Origin: Sneathiella chungangensis
GTDB lineage: Bacteria; Pseudomonadota; Alphaproteobacteria; Sneathiellales; Sneathiellaceae
DNA: 64,000 bases
Direction: 5' to 3'
NCBI RefSeq assembly: GCF_009882935.1
Contig: NZ_WTVA01000014.1
Coordinates: forward strand, 186,001 to 250,000
Shown: positions 8,711 to 16,929 of the stretch, one piece after another
How positions within the stretch are numbered: position 1 is the stretch's first letter
How the letters are laid out: the number at the start of each line of letters is the position of its first letter
Translations under genes and position numbers: made by a program
The notes under the pieces: model-generated
What the model saw: the letters and a program-made list of their open reading frames with translations, nothing else
Told to the model about the DNA's origin: nothing
Databases searched by the model: none

Positions 8711-9559
8711 ATGTTAAAGACTGTTCGAAAATTAGTAGAGGCGGCCGCGATCGGCGCTGTCGCCCTGACGGCGTTCGCCGCCGTCGGGTCCGCTGGAACG
8801 CTCGATGATTTGCGCAAGCAAGGTTATGCAACGGTCGCGGTGGCGAACGAACCGCCATACAGCGACATCAAGGGCGACGGCTATGTGACCGGAGCGGCAC
8901 CGGATGTCGCCCGGGCAGTCATGGCCAAGCTGGGTGTCCCGGAGCTCAAAGCCAGCGTCGTTGCTTATGGTTCGATGATCCCGGCCTTGCTTGCCCGGCG
9001 GGTCGATATGGCAACTTCGGGTCTCTATATCAAACCCAAGCGCTGCGAATCCATTATCTACTCCCAGCCTGACCTCTGTGGCGCAGAAGCCTTCGCGGTG
9101 GCGGCCGGTAATCCGCACAAGGTTCTGACCTATGAAGATATTGCCGCCAACCCGGAACTGACGATGACAACCTGCGCCGGTTGCGCGGAAGAGGCCTATG
9201 CGCTTGAGCGCGGCGTCAAGAAAGAACAGATCAAGGTATTCACCGACCCGCCGAGTGGTATCAAAATGCTGCAGCAGGGTCGCGTTGATGTTTTTGCCCT
9301 CTCCGGACTGGGCACCGCAGATTTGCTTAAGAAAACCAACGATCCAAATATTGAACTGGTCATGCCTGTGAAAGGCGTTCCGATGGGATGCGCAGGAGCC
9401 GCGTTCAATCCGGAGGATAAAGAATTCCGCGATGCCTATGACGCGGCGCTCGCCGAGCTCAAGGAAAGCGGCGAATTCGCCAAGATCATCGAGCCCTATG
9501 GCTTCTCTGCCGAGGCGACTCTTGCGGTAAAACGTGACGACTTCTGCCCAGGCAACTGA
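8711..9559 (+). CDS. Ectoine/amino-acid-type ABC transporter, periplasmic binding protein (EhuB-like)
   Basis: Family 3 (SBP_bac_3) binding protein of about 282 aa with a signal peptide ending near residue 27 (AVGSAG). Key stretches: ANEPPYSDIKGDGYVTGAAP, VVAYGSMIPALLARRVDMA, LYIKPKRCESIIYS and CGAEAFAV. The pattern of Y-I-x-P-x-R-C followed by a Cys-x-x-Glu-Ala block is what I recall from EhuB proteins, which bind ectoine and hydroxyectoine. An extra TTCAGCAEEAY segment contains two Cys. The frame opens three codons upstream at 8702, but AAGGG then sits directly against that ATG; 8711 gives normal spacing. The exact ligand is not established. Confidence 0.85.
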   Translation: MLKTVRKLVEAAAIGAVALTAFAAVGSAGTLDDLRKQGYATVAVANEPPYSDIKGDGYVTGAAPDVARAVMAKLGVPELKASVVAYGSMIPALLARRVDMATSGLYIKPKRCESIIYSQPDLCGAEAFAVAAGNPHKVLTYEDIAANPELTMTTCAGCAEEAYALERGVKKEQIKVFTDPPSGIKMLQQGRVDVFALSGLGTADLLKKTNDPNIELVMPVKGVPMGCAGAAFNPEDKEFRDAYDAALAELKESGEFAKIIEPYGFSAEATLAVKRDDFCPGN

Positions 9560-9589
9560 TCGCCGATCTGTCCTGTTATTGTACCAGAT

Positions 9590-9620
9590 GAATGCTGCTC
9601 TCGCCTCGGGGGCAGCATTC
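9590..9620 (+). terminator. Intercistronic stem-loop after the binding-protein gene
   Basis: GAATGCTGC pairs with GCAGCATTC (9-bp perfect stem, 13-nt loop) between the binding protein and first permease. There is no U-tract, so it is more likely an mRNA-stabilising or partial-termination hairpin that lets the binding protein be made in excess. Confidence 0.5.
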
Positions 9621-9633
9621 AGAAAGTGGCCAA

Positions 9634-10302
9634 ATGGATCAAGTCCTCGAATATAGCCCGATCCTCATTCAAGGTACGATCACGACCATAGAGCTGACCG
9701 TCGCCAGCGCGATTGTGGCCCTGATCATCTCCTTCGTTGTCGGATTGTCGCGCTTCTCCAGATTTGCGGCCGTCCGCATCGCCGCCATCATCTATCTTGA
9801 GTTCTTTCGGGGAACCTCTGCCATCGTGCAGATGTTTTTCATGTTTTATGTCTTGCCGCTTCTCGGGGTTCACTTATCTCCGCTCCTCGCCGGGATTATT
9901 GCCTGCGGCTTCAACCTTGGCAGCTACGGCTCGGAAGTTGTGCGCGGCGCGGTGCAGTCCGTTCCCCGTGCCCAGCATGAAGCGGCCGTCGCGCTCAACT
10001 ATACGACTTACCAGAAGTACCGCTATGTATTGTTGCCGCAGGCAATCCCGGTGATGATCCCGACTTTCGGCAATCTTCTAATTGAGCTACTAAAGCTGAC
10101 CGCCGTTGCCTCACTCATCACTATTTCGGATCTGACCTTCATGGCGCAGATTATCCGGGTGCAAACCGCCCTGACTCTGGAACCATTCCTCATCATCATG
10201 GTCATCTATTTCATTATCGCGTCCTGCCTCGTCGGGATTGTCGATTTCATTGCGAAGAAAATAAACAAGGGCCGCAACATAACCGTCAGGAAGGGGATCT
10301 AA
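9634..10302 (+). CDS. Polar amino acid/ectoine-type ABC transporter permease (EhuC-like)
   Basis: Inner-membrane permease of 222 aa with about five helices. It has the HisM/GlnP-type N-terminus (ILIQGTITTIELTV), the EFFRGTSAIVQMFF segment, and the EAA loop (EAAVALNYTTYQKYRYVLLPQAIPVMIPTFGN) that docks on the ATPase. The frame is open 14 codons further upstream; the ATG at 9634 fits the family N-terminus and lies beyond the hairpin at 9590-9620. Pairs with the next gene as a heterodimer. Confidence 0.9.
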   Translation: MDQVLEYSPILIQGTITTIELTVASAIVALIISFVVGLSRFSRFAAVRIAAIIYLEFFRGTSAIVQMFFMFYVLPLLGVHLSPLLAGIIACGFNLGSYGSEVVRGAVQSVPRAQHEAAVALNYTTYQKYRYVLLPQAIPVMIPTFGNLLIELLKLTAVASLITISDLTFMAQIIRVQTALTLEPFLIIMVIYFIIASCLVGIVDFIAKKINKGRNITVRKGI

Positions 10303-10305
10303 GCC

Positions 10306-10974
10306 ATGGAATGGAACTGGCAGGTTGTCCATGACGTATTACCGCAAATGCTGCAGGGCCTGGTTATCACGATTGAAGCCACCTTTATCGGCGCCCTTCT
10401 CGCCTACGTCCTTGGTCTCGCGCTTGCCATACTCAGGATGTCGAAATCACGGGTAATTTCCCTCAGCATCTACTGGACTTCGGAATTTATCCGGCGCACC
10501 CCGCTGCTGGTGCAGCTTTATTTTCTCTTCTATGTCCTGCCGGACCTTGGCGTTTTCCTCTCACCGCTGGCCGCGGGCATCCTCGGGCTCGGTTTACATT
10601 TCAGCACCTACACCTCCGAAGTATTCCGTGCCGGGATCGAGAATGTGCCGCAGGGCCAATGGGAAGCGTCAAAATCCCTGAATTACTCCCGCTATCAGAC
10701 CATGCGCTATGTTATTTTGCCGCAGGCCATTCCGCCAATGATCCCGCCGCTCGCCAACTATCTGATCACCATGTTCAAAGAAACACCGCTTCTCTCGGCG
10801 ATTACCGTGGTCGAGCTTTTCAACGCCGCAAATATCTATAGCAACAGCCATTATAAATATCTCGAGCCCATGACCCTGGTTGGTGTCTTCTTCCTGATCG
10901 TCTCGGTTCCGTCGGCTTATTTTGCCATGTGGCTGGAGAAAAAATATCAGCGACGGAGTTCCCGAATGCCGTGA
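10306..10974 (+). CDS. Polar amino acid/ectoine-type ABC transporter permease (EhuD-like)
   Basis: Second membrane subunit, 222 aa, starting 3 bp after the previous stop with AGGAAGGGG as ribosome-binding site. Family features: MLQGLVITIEATFIG, SEFIRRTPLLVQLYFLFYVLP and the EAA loop (EASKSLNYSRYQTMRYVILPQAIPPMIPP). The tight spacing and homology to the preceding gene indicate a heterodimeric channel. Known relatives move histidine, glutamine, arginine or ectoine. Confidence 0.9.
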   Translation: MEWNWQVVHDVLPQMLQGLVITIEATFIGALLAYVLGLALAILRMSKSRVISLSIYWTSEFIRRTPLLVQLYFLFYVLPDLGVFLSPLAAGILGLGLHFSTYTSEVFRAGIENVPQGQWEASKSLNYSRYQTMRYVILPQAIPPMIPPLANYLITMFKETPLLSAITVVELFNAANIYSNSHYKYLEPMTLVGVFFLIVSVPSAYFAMWLEKKYQRRSSRMP

Positions 10975-11133
10975 TGACGTCCCACACTTTTCATCACATC
11001 CTCGACTTCATCGGGAGCGTGAAAATCAAATGCTCAAGACCGGTCAAATGCAAGAGGAACCTGATAAATTTAATCATTCATCGACGGGATATGACCGGTC
11101 GGCAGTCAAAAAATTTTCTAGTTTATAAAGGCT

Positions 11134-12186
11134 ATGAGTTTAAAAAAATCCCCCAATACGACCGCCGGCTCCCGCCTTTTTCGGACCGCGCCGGATCGCC
11201 CCATGACGCTACTACAGCAATGTCCTGTATATGCGCCAACGCCCCTCCTCGGTCATGCCGACCTTGCCCGGCATTTCGGCCTTGAATCCCTTTTCATCAA
11301 GGACGAATCCCACCGCATGCGACTGGGAAGCTTTAAAGCGCTCGGCGGAGCATTTGCGGTCGCGCAGATGATCTCCGATGCCGCCGGAACGACCGATCTT
11401 GATAGTGATGCGGCACGAAAGCTGGTGAGCCGTATGACTTTTATTACCGCAAGTGCGGGCAATCACGGATTGTCAGTTGCGGCCGGTGCGCGGATTTTCG
11501 GCGCCAAGGCGGCCATCTATCTCGCCGCTGCCGTTCCGGAGGGCTTCGCTAACCGTATTCGGGCTCTTGATGCTCAAGTTGTCCGGATTTCCGGGTCATA
11601 TGAAGATAGCGTCTCCGCCGCAATCAAGGCGGCAGATGAAAATGACTGGTTACTCCTCGCCGATGGTTCCTGGGACGGCTATACGGAGCGCCCGGCACTG
11701 GTGATGGAAGGCTATACGGTGCTTGCCGAAGAATGCCGCATGGAATTTACCAAGAAAGATATCTGGCCCACCCATGTTCTTGTTCAGGCCGGTGTCGGCG
11801 GTCTCGCCGCGGCGGTTTCGGGGCATATTCGGGACTATTGGCCGAAGCAGCCTGAAATCCTGATCATCGAACCTGAGGCCGCGCCTTGCCTGATGATGAG
11901 CGTTAAGAACGGGCGGCTGACGCGGGTTGAGGGGCCAGAATCCAATATGGGTCGTCTTGATTGCAAAGATGCGTCCCTGATCGCCTTTCAATCGCTGCGA
12001 ACGGATGCCGACGGATTTCTCCAGGTTTCCGATGCGGCGGCCAACTCGGCGGTCAGCTTACTCGCAAATTATGACATTCGAACCACGCCGAGCGGCGCCG
12101 CGCCCATCGCCGCCTTGGAGCCTCTCTCGCTACCGCCGGGCAGCCGCTGCCTCATCTTCGTAACCGAGGGATTGGAGGCCGGGTAA
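11134..12186 (+). CDS. PLP-dependent diaminopropionate ammonia-lyase-like enzyme
   Basis: Fold-type II PLP enzyme of 350 aa. The Schiff-base Lys is near residue 68 in DESHRMRLGSFKALGGA. A phosphate/substrate loop ASAGNHGLSVA follows, and then the DAPAL-like stretch LLADGSWDGYTERPALVMEGY and the QAGVGGLAAAVSG block. These match 2,3-diaminopropionate ammonia-lyase, which gives pyruvate and two ammonia, better than threonine dehydratase; EutB of hydroxyectoine use is a more distant relative. The start is uncertain (AAAGG close to the first ATG; another ATG at 11203). It is followed 4 bp later by a molybdoenzyme. Substrate inferred, not shown. Confidence 0.82.
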   Translation: MSLKKSPNTTAGSRLFRTAPDRPMTLLQQCPVYAPTPLLGHADLARHFGLESLFIKDESHRMRLGSFKALGGAFAVAQMISDAAGTTDLDSDAARKLVSRMTFITASAGNHGLSVAAGARIFGAKAAIYLAAAVPEGFANRIRALDAQVVRISGSYEDSVSAAIKAADENDWLLLADGSWDGYTERPALVMEGYTVLAEECRMEFTKKDIWPTHVLVQAGVGGLAAAVSGHIRDYWPKQPEILIIEPEAAPCLMMSVKNGRLTRVEGPESNMGRLDCKDASLIAFQSLRTDADGFLQVSDAAANSAVSLLANYDIRTTPSGAAPIAALEPLSLPPGSRCLIFVTEGLEAG

Positions 12187-12190
12187 TCTC

Positions 12191-14503
12191 ATGGGACGGC
12201 CACTCACATCTTCTCATTGGGGAATTTATCGGGTCGAGCTGGAAAATGGACAGCCAGTTAAACTCACCCCGTTCGAAGATGATCCCGCCCCCTCTCCTAT
12301 TCGCAGCGCCATCCTCGATACCCGGACAGGGCCGTGCCGGATCGCTCAGCCGATGGTGCGGCGGAGCTATCTGGAAAAAAGCGTTAATGCAGATCGCGCC
12401 CTGCGCGGCCAGGAGGCCTTTGTTCCCGTCAGTTGGGAAACCGCGCTTGATCTCGTGGCCAGTGAATTGGGCAGGATACGGGACGATTTCGGTCACGAGG
12501 CGATCTATGCCGGGTCTTACGGCTGGGCGAGTGCAGGGCGATTTCATCACGCACAGAGTCAGCTCCGCCGGTTCATGAATCTGTTTGGCGGTTGCACGAC
12601 CGCGCGCGATTCATACAGCTACGCGGCGGCGGAAGTTATCCTGCCGCATATAGTCGGGCCGATGGCAAAATTGATCGAAACCCATACTTCCTGGCGGTCG
12701 ATTGCGGAGGCGGGCGGACTGGTCATCGCGTTTGGCGGCATGGCGTTACGTAATTCGCAAATGAATGCGGGCGGCGTCGGTCGACACAGCCAGAGTGAAG
12801 GGATGCGCGCCGCGAAAGCGGCAGGCATCAAATTTATAAACATTGGTCCGTGCAATTCCGATGTCGAGGACGAGCTGAACGCTGATTGGATCGCGATCCG
12901 TCCCAACACGGATGTCGCCCTGATGCTCGCCCTCGCCCATACAGTGGTGAGCGAGGACCGCCATGACCGGGAGTTCCTTGCTCAATATTGCCAGGGATTT
13001 GAAAAATTCCTGCCCTACCTGATGGGCGAGACAGACGGTCAACCGAAATCGGCCGAATGGGCGGCGCATATTTGCGGGATCAAGGCAACCGAGATAATTC
13101 AGCTTTCGCGAGCGATGGTGGAAAATCCAACCTTCCTCAATGGGAGCTGGTCCCTCACCCGGCAGGAAAACGGGGAGCAGCCGATCTGGATGCTGGTGGT
13201 GCTTGCCTGTCTTCTCGGCGGGATCGGCAAACCCGGCACCGGATTCGGACTGGGGCTTGGCGCGGTAAACGGTGTCGGGAGTGATCGGGGATACCTACCA
13301 TGGGCGGCGCTTCCTACGGGGAAAAATCCCGCCAACCGATTTATTCCAGTCTCGCGTATCTCCGATATGCTCATCAATCCCGGCGCCTCTTTCCGCTACG
13401 ATGGCAAGATATACACATACCCGGATATACGCCTTGTTTATTGGGTCGGCGGCAACCCTTTTCATCACCATCAGGATATAAACCGGTTGCGCCGGGCCTG
13501 GCAAAACGTCGAAACCGTAGTGGTGCATGAGCCTTTCTGGACGGCAACCGCACGCCATGCCGATATCGTGCTGCCGACCACTGTGGCATTGGAACGGAAT
13601 GACCTGGCCGCAAGTACCCGGGATGACTATCTTATTGCCATGCAGAAGGTAGCAGAGCCCTTTGGTGAGGCGCGGAACGACCATGATATTTTCGCGGAAA
13701 TCGCATTTCATTTAAGCAGGAAGGGCTTGGGCAGAAAAAGTTTACCGTCGGAGTTTACCGGTGAACTCGATGAAAAAGGCTGGCTCAAAAAGCTCTATGA
13801 AGAGAGTCGGGAGCGAGGGAAACACTACGGACATATATTGCCGGAATTCGAAGACTTTCTGGAGCTTGGCACCCTGCGTCTCGGTCCTCCCAGAAAGCCA
13901 CGCGTCATGCTTGAAAAGTTTCGCGCGGACCCCTTGGATGCGCCACTTTCGACCCCTTCGGGCCGAATCGAGATATTCAGCGCCAAAATCGAAAGTTTCA
14001 ATCTGCCGGGCCATCCTGTCTGGCGGGCACCAACTGAATGGCTCGGTGGATCGCTTGCCGGGAAATATCCGCTTCACCTGATAACCCATCAACCTGATCG
14101 CCGACTGCATAGCCAGCTCGATCAGAGCACCCATAGCCGCGCCGGAAAAATCCACGCGCGGGAACCATGTCGTCTCAATCCCAACGACGCAAAGAGCCGT
14201 AACATACAGAATAAAGACCTGGTGCGGCTTTACAACAAGCGCGGGGCCTGCATCAGCGCTGCCCTTATTGATGAGAATGTCCGCCCGGGTGTTGTCATGA
14301 TGGCGACGGGCGCCTGGTACGATCCAGACTGGGAAAACGATCCTGATCTGTGCAAGCATGGCAATCCGAATGTTTTGACGCGGGATCACCCCACATCTGA
14401 AATCGCGGCCGGCCCCTCCGCCCTGAGCTGCCTTGTAGAAATTGCGTTACTTGCCGACGAAGCGCCTCGGGTAACAGCGCATGAACCGCCGCCACTTGCG
14501 TAA
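12191..14503 (+). CDS. Molybdopterin-dependent oxidoreductase, BisC/DMSO-reductase branch, cytoplasmic
   Basis: Bis-MGD molybdoenzyme of 770 aa. It starts with the BisC-type TSSHWGIYRVELENGQ. It lacks the N-terminal Cys cluster for [4Fe-4S] and has no Tat or Sec signal, so it should be cytoplasmic like biotin-sulfoxide reductase. The likely Mo-ligand Ser is near residue 143 (RDSYSYAAAEVILPH, aligned with the YST segment of TorA/DorA). Cofactor-binding blocks NGSWSLTRQ, VYWVGGNPFHHHQDINRL and a C-terminal molydop-binding domain (THQPDRRLHSQLDQ) are seen. Relatives reduce S- or N-oxides. Finding one inside an ectoine-like catabolic operon is unusual. The electron donor is unknown. Confidence 0.88.
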   Translation: MGRPLTSSHWGIYRVELENGQPVKLTPFEDDPAPSPIRSAILDTRTGPCRIAQPMVRRSYLEKSVNADRALRGQEAFVPVSWETALDLVASELGRIRDDFGHEAIYAGSYGWASAGRFHHAQSQLRRFMNLFGGCTTARDSYSYAAAEVILPHIVGPMAKLIETHTSWRSIAEAGGLVIAFGGMALRNSQMNAGGVGRHSQSEGMRAAKAAGIKFINIGPCNSDVEDELNADWIAIRPNTDVALMLALAHTVVSEDRHDREFLAQYCQGFEKFLPYLMGETDGQPKSAEWAAHICGIKATEIIQLSRAMVENPTFLNGSWSLTRQENGEQPIWMLVVLACLLGGIGKPGTGFGLGLGAVNGVGSDRGYLPWAALPTGKNPANRFIPVSRISDMLINPGASFRYDGKIYTYPDIRLVYWVGGNPFHHHQDINRLRRAWQNVETVVVHEPFWTATARHADIVLPTTVALERNDLAASTRDDYLIAMQKVAEPFGEARNDHDIFAEIAFHLSRKGLGRKSLPSEFTGELDEKGWLKKLYEESRERGKHYGHILPEFEDFLELGTLRLGPPRKPRVMLEKFRADPLDAPLSTPSGRIEIFSAKIESFNLPGHPVWRAPTEWLGGSLAGKYPLHLITHQPDRRLHSQLDQSTHSRAGKIHAREPCRLNPNDAKSRNIQNKDLVRLYNKRGACISAALIDENVRPGVVMMATGAWYDPDWENDPDLCKHGNPNVLTRDHPTSEIAAGPSALSCLVEIALLADEAPRVTAHEPPPLA

Positions 14504-14547
14504 ATGCGAAAAGCGGTGTTGAGTGGAAGGAAGGAGGTTTTGACGTC

Positions 14548-15717
14548 ATGATCCCTCAGCCAAGCCGTGGCTTTGAACGGGCTGAATTCGAGAGGCGCTT
14601 GCAAAAAGCACAAGCAAGAATGCGTGTTGCGGAAATGGATGCGATCCTTCTCACCACGGAGCCGGATGTGCGCTACTTCACCGGTTTCTTTACGCAGTTC
14701 TGGGAAAGTCCGACGCGCCCCTGGTTCATTGTCCTTCCTGCGAACGGCAAGCCGATTGCCGTCATTCCGGAGATTGGTGCCGCGGGAATGGCGGGAACCT
14801 GGGTCGAGGATATCCATACCTGGCCCGCCCCGAGGCCAGAAGATGACGGCATTACGCTCTTACGCGATATCATTCTTCAACTCCCGCGGAAATTCGGTCG
14901 CCTTGGCGTTCCGCTTGGTCATGAGAGCCTATTGCGCATGCCTGCAGGAGACTATCAAAAGCTGCTGGCGGATCTCAGTGCGTTCGACATAGCAGATGCT
15001 TCTCTTCTCCTTCATCAGTTGCGCTATTTGAAATCCCCGGCGGAGATTGAGAAAATCCACTTTATCTGCGATCTGACCTCCGATGCATTCGAGCATCTGC
15101 CGAACAGCCTTAAGGCCGGAGAAAGTGAGCGGCAGAACTGCCATCGCATGCGGATCGACCTTCTGCAGCGCGGTGCGGATACGACGCCTTATCTCATTTC
15201 CGGATCCGGTCCCGGCGGGTACGACAGCATCATCATGGGACCAACGGACCGCATCATCGAAACAGGCGATGTCCTGATTATCGATACCGGCACGACATTT
15301 GATGGCTACTTCTGTGATTTTGACCGTAACTACGCCTTTGGATCGGCGGATGATGATGTGCGCCGCGCCTATGAGGTGGTTTTCAGGGCGACAGATGCGG
15401 GTTTCGCCGCGGCGCGCCCGGGCGCCACGACAAGCGATGTCTGGGCGGCCATGTGGGACATTATGGAAAAGGGAGGCGCGCTCGGGAACTCCGTTGGCCG
15501 GCTCGGCCATGGTCTTGGAATGGAACTGACGGAATGGCCCTCCAACACTCCGGAGGACAAAACACCGCTGGAGCCGGGCGTTGTCCTGACACTGGAGCCC
15601 GGTATGGAATTCGCCCCCGGCAAGCAGATGGTCCATGAAGAAAATATCGTCATTACCGAAGACGGCGCCCGGATGCTCAGCCGCCGCGCCGCGCCCGAAC
15701 TCCCTGTTATAGGATGA
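14548..15717 (+). CDS. M24-family hydrolase (Xaa-Pro dipeptidase/ectoine-hydrolase-like)
   Basis: Pita-bread-fold enzyme of 389 aa with a creatinase-type N-terminal domain (ILLTTEPDVRYFTGFFTQFWE) and a C-terminal M24 domain. All five usual metal ligands appear present: Asp near 246 (IIDTGT), Asp near 257 (CDFDR), His near 321 (GHGLGM), Glu near 350 (LEPGMEF) and Glu near 364 (VHEENIV). DoeA ectoine hydrolases belong to this family but, like creatinase, are thought to work without the metal pair. So this may be a metallo-hydrolase acting on a related amide. Strong Shine-Dalgarno AAGGAGG. Its stop overlaps the next gene's possible first ATG. Confidence 0.85.
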   Translation: MIPQPSRGFERAEFERRLQKAQARMRVAEMDAILLTTEPDVRYFTGFFTQFWESPTRPWFIVLPANGKPIAVIPEIGAAGMAGTWVEDIHTWPAPRPEDDGITLLRDIILQLPRKFGRLGVPLGHESLLRMPAGDYQKLLADLSAFDIADASLLLHQLRYLKSPAEIEKIHFICDLTSDAFEHLPNSLKAGESERQNCHRMRIDLLQRGADTTPYLISGSGPGGYDSIIMGPTDRIIETGDVLIIDTGTTFDGYFCDFDRNYAFGSADDDVRRAYEVVFRATDAGFAAARPGATTSDVWAAMWDIMEKGGALGNSVGRLGHGLGMELTEWPSNTPEDKTPLEPGVVLTLEPGMEFAPGKQMVHEENIVITEDGARMLSRRAAPELPVIG

Positions 15718-15722
15718 GAGAT

Positions 15723-16457
15723 ATGGATATAGATTACAGCTTCGATGATATTGCTCCGGGGGGCCGGATCGGCCTCGTTGCGCTGGCAACCGATTATAAC
15801 AGCGAGACGGATCTGCGCCGCATCCTGCCCGACGGTGTCGATCTCTTCACCAACCGCGTGATGAATGCCAACCCCGTAACCATCGAGAATTTGCGCGGAA
15901 TGAGCGGCGACATCACCCGGGCGGCCAGCGGTCTTCTTCCTGGTTACGGGGTAGATGTGGTGATCTATGGTTGCACCTCCGGCACCGCGGCAATCGGCGG
16001 GGACGAGCTTCAACGCCTGATCCAGATTGCCCAGCCCGGCGTTCCCTGCACCAATCCGATCCTGGCGGCGAGTGAAGCCTTGCGCGCATTCAACGCCCGG
16101 AAAATATCCATTCTCACGCCCTATACCGAGGATGTAAATGTCGCCATCAAGGATAGCTTTGGCGCGGAAGGTTTTAATATCCTCAATATTGACGGGTTTG
16201 GTCTTGAAGATGATATCGAGATGACGGGTATGCCGCTTTCGGCGATTGCTGAAGCGGCGGTGCAGATTTGCGATCCAGACGCGGACGCGCTTTTTATCTC
16301 CTGTACGGCAATTCGGTCCGCCCTGGTGGTGGCGGAATTGGAACAAAAACTTGGAAAGCCGGTTGTCACAAGCAACCAGGCGCTGGTCTGGCACTGCCTG
16401 AAGCTGATGAATAATTCAAGCAAAGTGAATGGATTTGGACAGCTGTTCGACCAATAA
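15723..16457 (+). CDS. eutA: EutA-like Asp/Glu racemase-superfamily protein
   Basis: Cytoplasmic protein of 244 aa in the maleate isomerase/arylmalonate decarboxylase group. The two catalytic Cys are visible near residue 84 (IYGCTSGTAAIGG) and near 194 (LFISCTAIRSA). The opening GRIGLVALATDYNSETDLRR, SPYTEDV-like and SNQALVWHCLKL stretches look like EutA, an accessory protein of ectoine/hydroxyectoine loci whose reaction is unsettled. ATG at 15714 overlaps the previous stop (ATGA), but AGGA at 15711 is correctly spaced for 15723. Last gene of the operon. The eutA assignment is by resemblance only. Confidence 0.8.
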   Translation: MDIDYSFDDIAPGGRIGLVALATDYNSETDLRRILPDGVDLFTNRVMNANPVTIENLRGMSGDITRAASGLLPGYGVDVVIYGCTSGTAAIGGDELQRLIQIAQPGVPCTNPILAASEALRAFNARKISILTPYTEDVNVAIKDSFGAEGFNILNIDGFGLEDDIEMTGMPLSAIAEAAVQICDPDADALFISCTAIRSALVVAELEQKLGKPVVTSNQALVWHCLKLMNNSSKVNGFGQLFDQ

Positions 16458-16929
16458 CGAACGATTTCGTGATTGATATTCATGCCCTGATTAAAAAATC
16501 AGGCATTGGGAAATGAAATTGGAAATCCGGCGCAGGTCATTACCGCAAATCTGATAATTCCAGAAGATATTTTGAAATAGTAATCGGGGATATCGCTCGT
16601 CATTCAGGAAGGCGGAAACAGAGAGTTGAATGACAAGCGAATTTCTTCCACCAGAACCGGGGGTTAGGCGTGTTAGGGGTGGTTCCGACGGGTGCAAACA
16701 ATGCTGTTCATTTTATTGCAAAAGCATTATGGTTTTGATATGCACCGGATACCGAGGCGCAAAAAAAGCTTGCCGAGGAAACTATCGGCGCGCAGGAAAT
16801 TTTGGAGCGAGCGAGACCTCCGGTCATAAGGGCGAATAAAATCGTCAACAAAGAAAAACTGAAGCGTTCCGATAACCGGCGTTTCAAAAAATAACAAATG
16901 GGCTCATTTGTAGTTTTTGGGAGTAGACT
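16458..16929. other. 472-bp intergenic region before the phosphonate-transporter operon
   Basis: No supportable coding sequence. A 69-codon open frame at 16630-16839 has no ribosome-binding site and an implausible composition. A bulged hairpin (TGCCCTGATT ... AATCAGGCA, 16483-16505) could end the upstream operon but lacks a U-tract. The promoter for the phn-type operon must lie here. Confidence 0.45.
16483..16505 (+). terminator. Weak candidate terminator hairpin after the EutA-like gene
   Basis: TGCC(C)TGATT pairs with AATCAGGCA with one bulged C around a short A-rich loop, 26 bp after the stop codon. No T-run follows, so termination is doubtful. Confidence 0.25.

Noticed and set aside
16630-16839. 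69-codon frame before phnD
   Set aside because: No ribosome-binding site, odd Cys/Arg-rich composition, no family match.
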